Notes: generated from the sequence alone by a model not told the origin. A stretch of 64,000 nt of DNA from Nansenia antarctica (GCA_963989245.1 OZ022340.1:50421351-50485350); one strand, 5' to 3'. Positions 31,760 to 44,433 are shown, numbered from the stretch's first letter. Numbers and translations are program-made.

Positions 31760-32730
31760 GGTACATCTCTCTGGGTGGAACAATAACGTTGGATGTGGCC
31801 TGGCTGTCCACACTGTAGGCAGATTGGCCTGCCCTGTCGGTCCCATTGGAACGGCCTCCTATTATTGGGAGCAGGGTGATACTGTCCTCTAATTACCTCT
31901 CCTCTTGGCCCAGGTCTCGGTGGGGGAAGGGCCTCGGAGCTGATGGTGGTTTGTCTGACTTCTCTCACTAAGGTCTCCGTCAGTGCGGTCAACTGTTCCT
32001 TCATCTCTTGCCTTAGCTCAGCCCGCATGGTCTCCTTCCATCTCTCCAAATCGACAACCGTTGGAGCAGCAGCTGTAGGGGGAACAACAACACGACAGGT
32101 CTGACAGTCCCGGGACCTCCCCCCTTTGTCCAATGCCTCAGCCTCCGCACTCACTTCCCGAAAAGTTGCCCCCGGCTGACGCCGTACCAACGTCATGAGC
32201 TCTCTCTTTACCTCACCCTCTTTTAGGTTCCTAATGAACTGGTCCTGTAGGGTGGATTCATTCTTAGCCGATCCATCTGGCTCTGCCCTTCGCCACCGGG
32301 AGAACAGCTCCCGAGATCGGAGGAGGTACTCCGGCACGGACTCGTCTCCCCTCTGGACACAGTTGAAAAAGCGGGACCGGGCCTCAGCTGCCGGGGTAAG
32401 GGCCCCAAACCGTTCCTGTAATACAGTCCACAAAGCAGCAGGGGACGCCCTCTGGCCATCACTACCCAACAGGGCTTCCCTCTTAGCGCGGCCATCCAGT
32501 GCACTCATGATAAAGTCCACCTGCTGTCTTTCTGTTAATCCTTGGGCCCTCAGTATTGCCTCCATCTGTGCCTGCCATTCCCCAAACCTAACTTCTCCCT
32601 CACCAGTAAACTTGGGGACCCAGGGTGAACACATAAACCATGGCATAGTTACTGGGGTGGACTGGGGTAAGCTCATCCCTACTGAACTAGAGCTCCCTGC
32701 TGGCTGTTCTGTTCTATTCTCTTCATCCAT
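31732..32730 (-). CDS. gag: Gag of gypsy B
   Basis: 332 residues from the Met at 32730 (MDEENRT); an earlier in-frame Met at 32793 lies inside the LTR, before the primer site, and is unlikely. The central part has the retrotransposon Gag fold signature (WQAQMEAIL..., QDQFIRNLKEG, LMTLVRR). The C-terminus carries one CCHC knuckle, CLQCGQPGHIQRYC. Nearly the full product is made before the slippery site. Confidence 0.9.
   Translation of the reverse strand: MDEENRTEQPAGSSSSVGMSLPQSTPVTMPWFMCSPWVPKFTGEGEVRFGEWQAQMEAILRAQGLTERQQVDFIMSALDGRAKREALLGSDGQRASPAALWTVLQERFGALTPAAEARSRFFNCVQRGDESVPEYLLRSRELFSRWRRAEPDGSAKNESTLQDQFIRNLKEGEVKRELMTLVRRQPGATFREVSAEAEALDKGGRSRDCQTCRVVVPPTAAAPTVVDLERWKETMRAELRQEMKEQLTALTETLVREVRQTTISSEALPPPRPGPRGEVIRGQYHPAPNNRRPFQWDRQGRPICLQCGQPGHIQRYCSTQRDVPLNQEPRLL
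31753..31759 (-). promoter_or_regulatory. -1 ribosomal frameshift heptamer (U UUA AAC), gypsy B
   Basis: On the minus strand TTTAAAC lies with TTA and AAC in gag phase (Pro-Leu-Asn). Slipping back one base yields the Pol frame (Phe-Lys-Pro). Gag stops seven codons later at 31732. This is the same heptamer that coronaviruses use. Confidence 0.75.
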
Positions 32731-32787
32731 GATCACTTGTGTAGGAATGTGTGTTAGGAGAATCCTGCCGACAAACGCCAAAAGAGA

Positions 32788-33581
32788 TGTCACAGTTTAG
32801 AGTGAACACCCCTAAACCTTCCCGGCACAGAATATGTAATTCTCCAACACACACCCTCACACAGAAGACCAAGACGAGCGTATGAAAACAATCATCTTTA
32901 TTACAAATTTCCTATTACACATTGCTAAAATCCATATAAATTAACTACTTTAAAATGAGGGTTTGGGGGAAGGCGCACATGACAGACAACAGAGTTCAGG
33001 TGCGTGGGGTAGGCTCTCCTCCTCAACGCTACCCCACAAAAATCAAACCAAAGAAATAAACAAAGAGTCTCTATTTGCCTGAGGTTGAAACGAGGCCTGT
33101 CGTCGTGACGTCGGCGGGGCTCCGCCTCCGAGAATCCCCAAGCTCACTGGTATCCAGAGCGACTCGGCAGTAGAGTGATTTTCCCCAGCGATTTCCCAGT
33201 AGAGTCCCCCCCGCCAGCAACCACCGTCGGCTCGGCTAGTCCTGGTCCTCGGCTCGGCTAGTCCCCCGTCAGCAACCACCGTCGGCTCGGCTCCACCGAG
33301 TAGTCCGCCGTCGGCAGCCACCACTCGACCAGGCAGTCAATCCGCCACACAGGCACTCCACTAACTGCAATATCGGTTTGTCATATACGAAACAGTATGT
33401 GTCCACTCACGACAATACGACCCCCATGTCTTCCTTCCTTCTCTTCTAAAGTCCAGGGTTTTTAAAGGGCGCAGCAGCCAATCCGCTCGTTAGTGCAGTC
33501 AATCGCAAAACCCAGGGCAGCTGTGCCCATAAACATTTCCCGCGAACCTCCCCTGATTAGTCCCATTTTCATCTCGTGACA
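32788..33581 (-). repeat. 5' LTR of gypsy B (minus-strand element)
   Basis: 794 bp, matching 26906-27699 with one difference noticed. Transcription would run leftward from here. Confidence 0.9.
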
Positions 33582-33586
33582 GTTTA

Positions 33587-35058
33587 CATAAATAAAGGCT
33601 ATGTACACTATCCACTATACTATACTGTACAGATAAAACACTGCTGTACTCTATGCTATGCTATACCTATTCTAACATTTCCTATTTCTCTGCAACCTTA
33701 TGTACCCTAGGGTTGTCATATTGCACATAGTGTTATTGCACATTCATTTAAAGTGTCGCAGTTTGCAGGCTTGAAATGTACACATTTGTGCCTCAACACT
33801 ACACCTGATTTTTCAATCCAGCAGCTGCCATCAATCCGTCCAGACTGTCCAGGGCCCAGAACCTAGGTCTTTGCTGTGTTCAGGGCCTGGATGGCCCTGG
33901 GGTAGAAGCTGAGCTTCAGTCTGTTTGTCCTTGCGAACATGGTCCTGTACCGCCTGTTCGAGGGCAGCCGAGCAAAGTGTTCGTACCCAGGGTGGGATGG
34001 GTCTCTGGAGATCTTGGAGGCCTTCCTGAGGCAGCGTGTGTTGTACAGCTCTTCCAGAGAGGGGAGGGGGGCGCCGGTGATCTTCTGGGCCGTTCTCACG
34101 ACTCTCTGTAGCGCATTCCTCTCTGCGGCTGTGCAGCTGGAGAACCAGTTGCAGATGCAGTAGGTGAGGATGCTCTCCACTGCGCAGCGGTAGAAGGCCA
34201 CCAGTATCTCCTGTCTGGTGTGGTCCTTCCTGAGGACTCTCAGGAAGAAGAGCCGCTGTTGTGCCTTCTTGATGATGGCTGCTGTGTTGTTCTTCCAGGA
34301 CAGGTCATCCTGTATGTGCACCCCCAGGAATCGGAGGGTTGAGACTCTCTCCACGCTCCCTCCGTCGATGAGCAGGGGCTGGACCTCAGATTTTTTCCTC
34401 CTGAAGTCCACGATGATTTCCTGGGTCTTTGACTGGTTCAGCAGCAGGTTGTTAACCTTGCACAGCTTGCTCAGCTGCTCTACCTCATCCCTGTACGCCG
34501 CCTCGTCCCCCCCCGAGATGCAGCCCACCACGGTGGTGTCGTCTGCAAACTTTACGATGGAGTTGCTGGGGTGGACGGGGGTGAAGTCGTAGGTGTAGAG
34601 GTTGTAGAGGATGGGGCTTAGCACGCAGCCCTGGGGGGACCCAGTGCTGAGTCTGAGGGCTGTGGAGGTGTGGGAGCCCACCCGCACCCTCTGGGGGCGG
34701 TCGGACAGGAAGTCCTTGATCCATGCACATATAGAGTGTGATAGTCCCAGGTCTAGTAGTTTGGTCACTAGCCTGTCTGGAAGGATGGTGTTGAAGGCAG
34801 AGCTGAAGTCCACAAAGAGCAGTCTCGCGTAGCTGTTTTCCCTCTCCAGGTGGGATAGAGTGGAGTGGAGAGTCGTCGCGATGGCGTCCTCTGTGGACCT
34901 GTGGGCTCTGTAGGCGAACTGGTATGGATCCAGGTTGGGCGGGAGGCGTGTGACTATGTGGGCCCGGACTAGTTTCTCGAAGCACTTCATGATGATTGGT
35001 GTGAGTGCCACCGGGCGGTAGTCGTTTAGGCAGCTCACCGTGCTTTTCTTCTTATATG
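33587..35058 (-). mobile_element. L2/CR1-type LINE, reverse-transcriptase part
   Basis: The minus-strand ORF (33863 to about 35058) covers the C-terminal two thirds of a non-LTR reverse transcriptase. Visible are DYRPVALTP, the FVDFSSAF block, STGSPQGCVLSP and the active-site FADDTTV. The N-terminal endonuclease is missing, as in 5'-truncated LINEs. The last 20 or so residues before 35113 are flank, not LINE. Gypsy B interrupts its 3' UTR. Confidence 0.88.
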
Positions 35059-36955
35059 CAACATATGACATCCACAGTAGTAGATTATAAAGACATACAA
35101 TGTAGTTGAGCATTTCTCAGCTTTAACCTTCATATGCCATTTGTTTGGGAGTTTGTGTCTATTGTATTACCCCCAGTGTCCTTTTTGCTTATTGCACTAG
35201 GAAAGCCGTGAGGTGTCATAGGGCACCAGTGAGTACAAAAACAAATCTACCTTTGCACTCGATCAAATGTCAGGACCCTCCTTTCATGACTTTTCCTAGA
35301 TATGTGCGTTCTACCACCCAGCATCTTTACATTTTCAAAATCTAGTTAGTATAAAGCGTTTTTGCAGTATTTCTGTGTGTGTCTGTGTATTTGCCTTGGA
35401 ATTCGGCTGCCATCTTTTTCTCCAAGGCTGCAATTCTCTTTTATATCAGCAGAGGTAGCAAGGGGACACACACTGTGCTCAAACTTCAGGCTTCAGTGCT
35501 GAATTAGATACAGTGGATATGACTGATACGTATGTAACATAATGTGTTTATATATAGGCTATATATAGCAATAGGGATACATAAGATATGTATATGTACA
35601 GACAGTTATGAAAATGATCAACTGTACAGTTGTCTCCCAATCCCTTCAGATTTGTTGGAGCTGAGGTTTTTTTTTCACAGCGGGTTTACCCAAGTTCCAT
35701 GCAATAGTGATAAGATATTATGATATGTGTAGCCTATGTACAGTTATGAATGATACACTGCACAGTATGTACCTATCAAGTTGTGTGGTGCATGCATAGC
35801 TCCCGCAGCAAAGTAATTGCAGTAGCCTACGTTTGATTATGCATGTACTCATCAATGAATATTATATAACAAACGGATATTTATAATATTGTATATAATG
35901 TATTTTTTGTATATCACTGTAGACCACGGTGCTAGACCACTGGACCACCTCTGGCCACCAGTAATAACCATAATTGTGGATTACTATTTACAATTAGTAG
36001 TCTCCTAATCTCGCTACAGTTTGAGCGAGTCTGTTTTGTTTCAGCCCATTCTTGCCTATAGACAACAATGTACAATCATTCATATTGAGTTTATTCACCC
36101 AATAAAGTAAAGATGAATAATACTGCTCTTCATCTTGTAGCCTAGCTTAATCGTGTAGACTGCTATGGAGGTATATTGAAAAATATGATGATAAATAGGC
36201 TACATGGGATGGAGGTAAGGTGTGGGATGGCAGATATATGTATGATATATTATGGCAGTTTCTCGCGCCTGTCCCGCTCTGTTGTTCAAAGACTATAATA
36301 TAAAACTTTAACTTTACTCTCATTACTCTCATGTGCCGTGGGCTCTCGGAAAGCTGCGCATTGAATGTATTATGTATGAAAATAATGCAATAGGCTACAT
36401 AGGAATAAGTGTGTTCATATGCAAACATACTCGAGAGATATGAGTTCAATCAGTAAACTGTTATCATCTCAATAGGATGGCCAATGTAATGCGTAGTTTT
36501 TTTGATTTTGCATTCCTTGTTTCGTGGTAAACAAATCTCTTTCTGATCGTCCCGTTCACAAAAACCTAAGGTGCATAAGTCACGTAATATGGCGAAATAA
36601 ATGTTCGTTCAGACAATACAAGATATATTGAAAAATATGATGATGAATACATGTGGGATGGAGGTACGGGGATGATATGTGGCATGTCCGCTCGCCAACT
36701 AAAGCCCATTCTTGCCTATAGACAACTGTACAATCATTCATATTGAGTTTATTCACCCAATAAAGTAAAGATGAATAATACTGCCCTTCACCGTATTATC
36801 AGATGTTCATAGACCTGTGTCGGCAATGATAATAATACACAACAGGCAAGACGGTTGTACCATAGATATACAGTACGCAGATGAATATTTGTAGATTCGT
36901 TTTCGAACATTAGATAGGCCTAGTTGATTTTGGCAACATTGTACATTGTAGTAGC
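35059..36955. other. Gene-free, repeat-rich stretch
   Basis: No gene seen. The segment 36045-36126 (CCCATTCTTGCCTATAGACA...) recurs at 36703-36783. Stretches around 36165-36310 recur near 36615-36690 and, in altered form, 38120-38290. About 35240-35470 repeats 17960-18185. Open frames are short and unsupported. Confidence 0.55.
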
Positions 36956-38095
36956 CAGGGACGGATTTAGGATCGCAGGAGATCCGGGGCTTAGCCCAGA
37001 GGGAGAATATAATGTGCGCGCGGAGCGCGCCGGAAAATTTTGCCTTCAACCTTCAACTTACCACCACCTTAAAGCGGACAAAAGGCACTGGAGAACACAT
37101 ATACATTCACACCCTTTAATGAAGCAAACTAATTGTGGTGGTTCTGGGCACAGAGGGAAATCAGCACACGTAGCTCCCCCTGTCAGTCACCATCATTTAT
37201 ATTTGTATAGAATTACATAATTGATGGGCTGAGGCTAGTTATGTTACAGTATATCAGGGCAGACTCTGTGCTCACCACTTATATTGTATTGATTGTCTTG
37301 TCCTGTGTTATATGACGATATATTACATGTATTGTTGGCCTGTGTATAGTACTGTGAAATCAAATCCCCCCTGGGACATTAAACAAACTTAGTTAGTTAG
37401 CGTTACATCTTAGGATAGATTTGAGTCATGTTCTGTATACATACATACTACCATAAGGGCATACTTGGTGGTTACTCCATGTTTACTAGCTGTAACATTA
37501 ACGTTACATCATTCTTTTTCACTTGTTACTCAGTCAACCAGAGTGCAGATATCAAAGACTATCAGCCTGTTATTCACTTTATTTGTATAAGTATTATCCT
37601 TTGTTTGATTTCTTACCATGTACTGTAACAGTACCTTGCTATGTTTCATTTTCATTATAACATAACGTTATGTTATGATAGCCAGCTAGCATTAGCAAAC
37701 CGGAAAAGTAGTGTCAGTGAGTCAGTCACCTTTCTAATAAGATTCACAAACCTGAAACATCATCTATGTCATCACTGCTGGTGATGTCATTGTTGTCAGC
37801 TGCTGATACTGCTGCTGCAACAGTTCTTGGCGCTTGTTTTGTTGAAAACAACTTTGGGATATCCATCCTTACAATTTTGCAAGTCAGGCACTGAATGAGA
37901 TCACTTCTTCTTCAGGGCAGGGCAGGCTACGCAGTACGCAGGCTAATGTCGCGCAGCTGCTGCCTCTCTGTTGGACTCCGGTACTGCACGTTACTCACGA
38001 GAGTTTTTTTTTTTTTTTGAAAGTAAAACATTCGGGGCTTTTCAGAAAACATCCGGGGCTTGAGCCCAAGTAGCCACCCCCTAGCGCCGCCCCTG
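36956..38095 (-). mobile_element. Non-autonomous hAT with transposase N-terminus
   Basis: Ends CAGGGACGG (36956) and CCGCCCCTG (38095) are flanked by the 8-bp repeat GTAGTAGC (36948-36955 and 38096-38103). On the minus strand from 37866 a 40-codon start MDIPKLFSTKQ followed by acidic residues matches the N-terminus of ZMYM-type hAT transposases. The rest of the transposase is gone. Confidence 0.85.
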
Positions 38096-38103
38096 GTAGT
38101 AGC

Positions 38104-39242
38104 CAATTGTCCGCTCGCCAACTAAACACACCACATATCATACCTCCGCCCTATATGTATTTATCATCATATTTCTCAATATAAAACGGAGGTACGATAT
38201 ATTACCAGATATACAGTATGTATGGTATATTATGGCAGTTTCTGGCGCCTGTCCCGTTCTGTTGTTCAAAGAATATTATATAAAACGCATCACATGTTTG
38301 TCACTGTGTGAAAATGTTTCTGTAGCGAAGAACCTTGGTTCAATCTGGAGCTGATCAACTCCGGACGGCAATAGCACGTTGTGGGTGCAATTGTGCAAGA
38401 ATAACACTATTTACAGCGCTGTCATTTATTGCTATATTTATTACTGTTATATATAAATGTGAACATTACAGATACCTGGTCAACACTTGGGATTCCAAGG
38501 AAATTACATGGAACTATGTGTGAAAGGGACAACAGTTATTATATATTACAGTTATTTATTTTTTTCAACTTTCATTCGTTAGTAATGAAAACTCCCGCAG
38601 TCTTGATCAATCTCCTAGATCAATCTCCTCTCCACTTACGTTACATCTACAATGGCATGCATACGTTATTATATATATATATATATGTTCCTTTTCAGCT
38701 GACTCTCTGCTCTGTCCCCACTTCTCTGGAACTTTATGCATTTTTAGAGGTAGTGTCTTGTCATTTTCTCTTCTTGTGTGACATCGCCATCCAGCGATTT
38801 TTGTGCGTCAGTACACACTCCCCCATTGTGAAGAGTGGTCGTGTGATTCGACACCTCTTTGCGCTAAAAGTAGGTAAAAAAACGTCGCTGTTCTAGTGCT
38901 AAACAACTACAACATTGTACGTGTGCCATTGTTTGTTATTTCTAGGACTGGAGTTTCGAAAGCATGGCGTTTAATGTTGTTTTTTTAACAATTTGCATCT
39001 TTTACCCTAGATTGCCATGGTAAGAAGAAAACTATTGGGTTTTCATCCTTGTAACCTATTTAATTTTATTCCCTGACCTCACAAATGTAGTTTGACACCA
39101 AATGTCAAATGTCATTATAGCCATAACAGTAGCAAATATATGGGGTGTGGTAATTGCCAATGGGCTCTGATGTATTGTTCGGGCCATTTTGAAAAAAAAA
39201 AAGCAGATCTCACTTTCTTTGGAAAAAAGTTTTTCTATGACC
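38104..39242. other. Gene-free stretch
   Basis: No supported gene. The 155-codon frame at 38429-38896 has no recognisable domain and includes an (AT)n tract at 38671-38686. Confidence 0.5.
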
Positions 39243-39512
39243 CTAAGGTACTTCCATGCCAAAGGGGACATTTGTTGCATTTACTGAAGTCAACGTGCTA
39301 TATTTTGGACTAACAGCCTTTACTATAAGACGGTCTGTTGTTGAAGCCAGTGCAAATGCCGTCTCCTGGAATACCTCTCGGTTGAAGGGATATATCCCAC
39401 TTGCCCGGAATCCTGCCTGAATGTTGGCCGGGGAAACTGCTAGAGGGAAGGCTGTAGCCACGATTTTGGGGATCTCGTAGATCGTCATAGTTTTCCCGGG
39501 GTTGTTTAGCAT
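39243..39512 (-). pseudogene. C-terminal fragment of a pogo/Tigger-type transposase
   Basis: The minus-strand frame reads IPKIVATAF..., SPANIQAGFRASGIYPFNR, a signature of the end of DDE transposases of the pogo/Tigger/jerky family (GF-x-x-x-G-I-x-P-F). The DDE catalytic core upstream is absent; the sequence changes at about 39540. Confidence 0.6.
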
Positions 39513-39666
39513 CCAGGCAGTGGAGGCGGTATTCGGTTAAGTCTGACGTCACGCGTGACGTTTAGCAATTTCCGGGTTCAAATGTTAAAAATCCCTGTAC
39601 CAGTGTATTAAAGCGGTAGAATGACAGTTCAATCGTTTTTTAGACTCGGATCTATTCATACAACAA

Positions 39667-41407
39667 TAGGCGGTGGGCCGAAGCTGTCTATCTGCTTTAG
39701 TTTTTGAAATGATCGATCTGCAACTGCAGACTAGTTGATTTTTTCATATAAGCTAAATTGTTTTTTTTGGAACATGTTTCCGTTTGTTGGCAGCCTATTT
39801 TCGAACAACGTTTTATGAAAACTAAACTTACGATTCATAAGTTAATAAGGAGAATGCTTGGGGCTACTATGCCGCTAACCAATCAAAACCCGTTAAAGCA
39901 TCACCTGACTTGACGTCTGCCAATGATATTCCTACAAAATACGGAACTATGAAGACTGAGTTGTTTCTGATAACTTTACTGTCAAGTAATGTTTCAGGTA
40001 AGATTTTAATGTCATACTAATTCATATCACATATTAATGAACAAGTCCATGTCATGTTGTGTCAATACAAACATGTTCTATATGCTATTTTACTGAAAAA
40101 CCCGACCTAACGTCACCCGCGATTGTGAAGCTAATTAATTAACAAGCTAGTTATCTAACTTTAAAGGGTACAATAGTTACCAATGTCAACTATGTCTATT
40201 CTCAATTATTTCAGTAATCATTGTGCCAAATTGGGACCAGTAACATTAACTTGTGTGTGAGTACGTTATACAGTATGTGTGTGCAAGCATGTTTTTGATA
40301 TTGTCAATCGTCTCACTTTTACGAGGTGAGCTGGTAAGACAAAACCCAAGACTAAGTGTATCTTCACTTGCCGTGCCTATAATTGACGAGACTAGACAAA
40401 GATTCAAGTGTTTAGAGAACATTTATAACACTAGTGTGTTTTCGCAGTGCAAACACAGACACATGTCTGTACATGGTAGGTTGTTAGATTTGCATGTGCA
40501 TCTCCCTTTCACACATTTAGTTTTTTTGCAGGAGCAGTATACAAGCTCTTAAACTGCGACTGGGGCTGGGGGAAGTGACATCCAGTCAATCCCAAAGAAA
40601 TCTCCCTCTATCTTCCAGCCATGGCTCATTGGCGGAGGGATGTCTGGCTGGCTCTTAAGGGACCTCCTGTATGGCTGCCTGGTAGTTTGCCCGCTGACTA
40701 TGTTTGTGCAAGGCATCCTTATTTAGTGGTAGACTTCGGTCATTGCACTTCCCACTCTTAAACATTTGACACCTAGCTAAATGTACATCCCTACAGCCTT
40801 TGTGGTCGTAGAGGTTGCATGTAAATGCCTCAATTTCCTCATACAGCTCTGTTGGCAGTTGAAAAGCTGTTCCCAACTTTTGGAAAGTAGCACAATGCTC
40901 TTTGTTGGACAGGAGTGTTTTTACGGCCTTCACTTTTTCATTGCCGTGCAGTGCACTCACTGTATCACAGCCGGTGAAACAGTGAAATCCAATGAGCGCA
41001 TCAGAGACTTCATCACCAAGATGGCTGTGTATTCTCTGTACGTGTATGGTGTTTGTTTGTCCCTTTCCCTGTGTGGAAGTACAGGTTTGCTCCTATTTCC
41101 TTACAGAAAGCGATAGCCAGTACAAACACACGTGTCAGGACTGCTGATCACAACATGTGAGCTATACTGTGAGGCATGTTCACAGTGAAGCAACAGCAGG
41201 GTGTCTGCCTCCTCCTGTATTGAGAACAGTGTGAGCAGTGGTAAAACCTCAAGTTCTGTGCCACTGCTGTTGACTCTGATCACATGACACTCAGACCCAT
41301 GTCCAACAATCAAAGTGATGTCTTGAATTTGGTCTTTCCTGGACTTGGACCATGTCTCAAAAAGAAACTGTTGTAGGTTTTCTTTGTTTTGGCCACAAGC
41401 CAGAAGT
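39667..41407 (-). pseudogene. Academ-like transposon, C-terminal half with XPG-like nuclease
   Basis: The terminus TAGGCGGTGGGCCGAAG at 39667 matches the 15021/17737 ends. The coding region reads leftward from an acceptor-like CAG near 41407. Motifs are IQEEADT (about 41210), VISSPDT (about 41150), GFHCFTGCDTVSALHG...KVKAVKTLL (about 40900-40995), IEGDFFGIDWMSLPPAP (about 40570-40600) and a Cys-rich tail ending 40423. The acidic motifs and the GCD-x-V...KA-x-K segment parallel FEN1/XPG nucleases, a domain reported for Academ transposases. At least two frameshifts (near 41120 and 41020) and an internal stop inactivate it. The 5' end is missing. Confidence 0.55.
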
Positions 41408-42499
41408 CTTCTGGTCAGCTGAATATATTGTTGTCAACTGTTGGGAATTTGTATTAAAATAACTAGAAGTGATGAATCATGTACTATGTGCTCATTTAAA
41501 TAATATGTGACTGAGGTCAGTTGAGAACAATTAGAAGGTCACGCGAAGCCAAAAGAGAGGTTCTGTTTTTGAGCGACAAGAAGAAGACAAGCTCCTGACT
41601 AACAGAAAGTTTTATGATTCAAACCGCCTGTAAATTACTTATTTTTACCTATGTGCTAACAACCATTTTAAACCTGCTGTTATGATATTCTATTTTCCTG
41701 TACTGATTGTATACTTTCAACTAATGATTAATGATAAGTCTATTCTTCTATACTATATTTTAACTTGTTAATCAAATCCCAAGTCATGGGACTGTGTAAC
41801 TTCAACAGTTATGTTTTCACAAGCTATTCTGATAAAGGACACACTGACCTAGTCATGAGGGAATGGGTTTGAAGATCAAATAACTGGCCAATTAGTGCTT
41901 TAGAACGCACATAGAATTAACAGTATAAAAATGTCTGTTCATCCTAAAAATATAACTGTGTGCATATGTTTACTGATTTCTTAAAGCTTACTGTTTTCTT
42001 AAAAACAACAGAATGTGTATGTGTCTAACGTTGCACAAGATTAAGGCTGCTCTCACAGGTGGATACAGCCGACAAAGTGTGCAACTACTCTCACCATGAC
42101 TAACGGCCGGGGGGGGGCCAGAAGAAGAAGATAACACACAGTACACTCGCACCCACACAAGGAGTTGAAGGCCACATAACTAACTAAAACACTTGCTACA
42201 AATCAAATGGTCACAGCTGCAACATATTTTATGCTGACAATTAAAAAACTACCAAATAGGGGGAGGAGGGACAGCCCAGCCCCAAATGTTAAATCAAAAT
42301 GTAGAAAGTCTATGTATCAAGGCGAAACTGGGTTCTTGTCTGGTGAAGCTTCTGCAGTTAACCTATTGACGGTTAGCTGATACTTGCCTGCGGAGGTGAA
42401 ACTAGATGGGACCACTTTTCCATGGAAATGAACTATTATTGCTTGCTAATGTGCTTGAATAAATATTCTCTTAATGAACAGTTCAGTAGTGGTGCCTAA
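41408..42499. other. Gene-free stretch
   Basis: AT-rich DNA without recognisable exons or transposon ends; a G run lies at 42109-42118. Confidence 0.5.
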
Positions 42500-44433
42500 C
42501 AGTGGCGGCTGGCCGATAGAGGGCGCTGGGGCGCCGCCCCCACCTTCACTTCCTAGTTGCGATTTGTAAACGTTTTTTTTTTAAATAAACATTGTTTATT
42601 CACAAAATGCGGCTGATATTCTGTCGGCGCCTATCAGCATTCATTAAAAATCCTCCAATACAATAAACATTTTATCTGTGTGTGTGTAAAATTCACTGTT
42701 AAAATACATAGGGGGAGGAGTCGGGGCGCCGGCCGAATGCAAGTCTGTGGCAGGCCAAATACTTTTCGCTTACACGTGAGCTGTAGCAGCGCTCCAATTG
42801 GCTGTCTCCTATTTCTCGTCCGGGGCGCAAAAATTGCGCCCTGAATATCCGGTTGTATAGCAGAAAATGCATATGCTGAGGACTTCCGACTTCCGGGGCA
42901 GCATGGATTGAACGCACGCACGACTGCTCTCCTAACAAATTAAATTTTTTACAATGTAAGGAGGATTTATTTCTGTAAACAAATTGAACAAATGGATTAG
43001 AAGGAGGCATCTTTTGTTCCTAACTTGAGGATATTGCAACTGGACCTATTACCGAAGTCAAACTTATCTCGTTTGTGGTCGCAATCTCCGCACCGGCTGT
43101 TTGTTGATTGTTTGATATAGGTTACTCAAGTTGTATGGCCAACGCTGCTGGCAGCAGAGAGTTAAGAAATCTAAGAAGCGATCTAAAACAAAAAGTTACG
43201 GTGATGGACCGCAGAGAACTTGCATCAATTATGAGAGAAGTCATACGTGAAGAGCTTGACTCCGCATTTGATCTGAAACTTAAACCAATTAAAGAATGTC
43301 TGGATTCACTCCGCAAGGATATGATTTCCAATACGACCAAGGTAAAGGACCTGGAAACAGCCGCTAACGAGACGGAACGCCGTCTAACTGATATCGAACA
43401 AAAACGTTCTCAATCACAGTCGGATAATATGTCACTGAAACAGAAAATTGAACAGATTGAAGCACGCAGTTTTAATATTCGAGTGTTGGGACTGCCTGAA
43501 GACAGTGAGAAAGGCAATCCCACTGCTTTTATGAATTCCCTGTTATGCGACGTGTTTGGTGCCGACAAGCTGGGACCTCAACCCCGCGGGAGGCTAACGT
43601 GAGGTATGGGCTGTTATTTCCACGCAAGCTGATTGTCACATTTGCTAACAACACTGCCTCCTTCACGGACCACAGAGAGGCCATGGCACACTACATCCAG
43701 GTAATTAAACCAACTCTATAATCCTGACTACATCAATGGCTAACATCAATACCTGAACAACAGCCCACTATATGGGCAATGTGACAGTAGACAATGTAAT
43801 GAATCCTGGATTGATGGAGATGCCTATAGGCTACGTGACATTTAATTGGAGTCCCTGACTATGACGAATATATGATATGTATGTATATATGAATAACAAT
43901 TGATATGGATCAATTTATACCTCTTATTAGATTATAAATACTCTGGTTGTTATGTTTGCCTTTTGGTTGACAGCAAAAGGGAGAGAGGAGGATAGGGAGG
44001 GAGAGAAGGAGAGAGAGCAGGATGGTGTCGGCACACCAGAGAGAGAGAGAGCAAGAACCAGGTGAGAAAGTGGACAGGTAGTCAAGACCACATAAGTAAG
44101 TAGCCTTGAGAACCGATGGTTCTCGAGCCTAATGGCCCATAGGGCAGGAGCCTTATGGGTTCTCCTGTTTCCGTAGCGTGAGGCGGCTTAATGTACAAGT
44201 TAGTACACCCCCTGGACATGACGCTGGTATGTCGCAGGGTCTTACCCCCTGGGGGGGGGGGGTCCATGCCACGGTCCATGCCACCCCCCCAAGGCAGCAA
44301 ACCTAGGGGAAACACTGTTATTCTCATGCTAAAATCGACTGTAAATCCAGATTTTAAAGTTGATATTCTTCCCCGTGGAGCATGCCCCCATAACCTGTGC
44401 CCCACCCAAAATTTTTAGCACCAGCCGCCACTG
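42500..44433. mobile_element. hAT transposon with L1 insertion, no target duplication
   Basis: The left end CAGTGGCGGCTGG (42500) and right end CCAGCCGCCACTG (44433) match the copy at 45026-46040. The flanks GTGCCTAA and TTACATAG do not match, so this is not a simple insertion. Sequence from about 42897 to 43690 is L1-like, and a GA-rich tract follows at about 43980-44060. The right end abuts the start of the segment shared by the two ubiquitin-like genes. Confidence 0.75.
43108..43690 (+). pseudogene. L1-type LINE ORF1 fragment
   Basis: The frame 43135-43602 encodes a basic, coiled-coil protein (MANAAGSREL... then heptad-rich DLETAANETERRLTDIEQ and IRVLGLPEDSEKG), the ORF1p layout of L1/Tx1 LINEs. 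A frameshift near 43590 is followed by the C-terminal domain in another frame (RYGLLFPRKL...FTDHREAM). It then stops matching near 43690. ORF2 is absent, so the 3' part has been lost, which is unusual since LINEs normally lose the 5' end. Confidence 0.65.

Larger units (their letters stand above)
26906..33581 (-). mobile_element. Ty3/gypsy retrotransposon B, full length
   Basis: The 794-bp LTRs at 26906-27699 and 32788-33581 start TGTCAC and end GTGACA. They are flanked by a 5-bp duplication GTTTA (26901-26905 and 33582-33586) and sit inside an L2 LINE. On the minus strand the primer site TGGCGTTTGTCGGCAGGA starts at 32780, 7 nt after the LTR. A G-rich polypurine tract (complement of 27700-27712) precedes the other LTR. 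I noticed one LTR difference (27247 G versus 33129 C). Gag and pol are open, so it is young and perhaps autonomous. Confidence 0.93.

Noticed and set aside
38429..38896. 155-codon frame as a possible gene
   Set aside because: Low-complexity hydrophobic reading over AT-rich DNA, with no paired splice sites or known domain.
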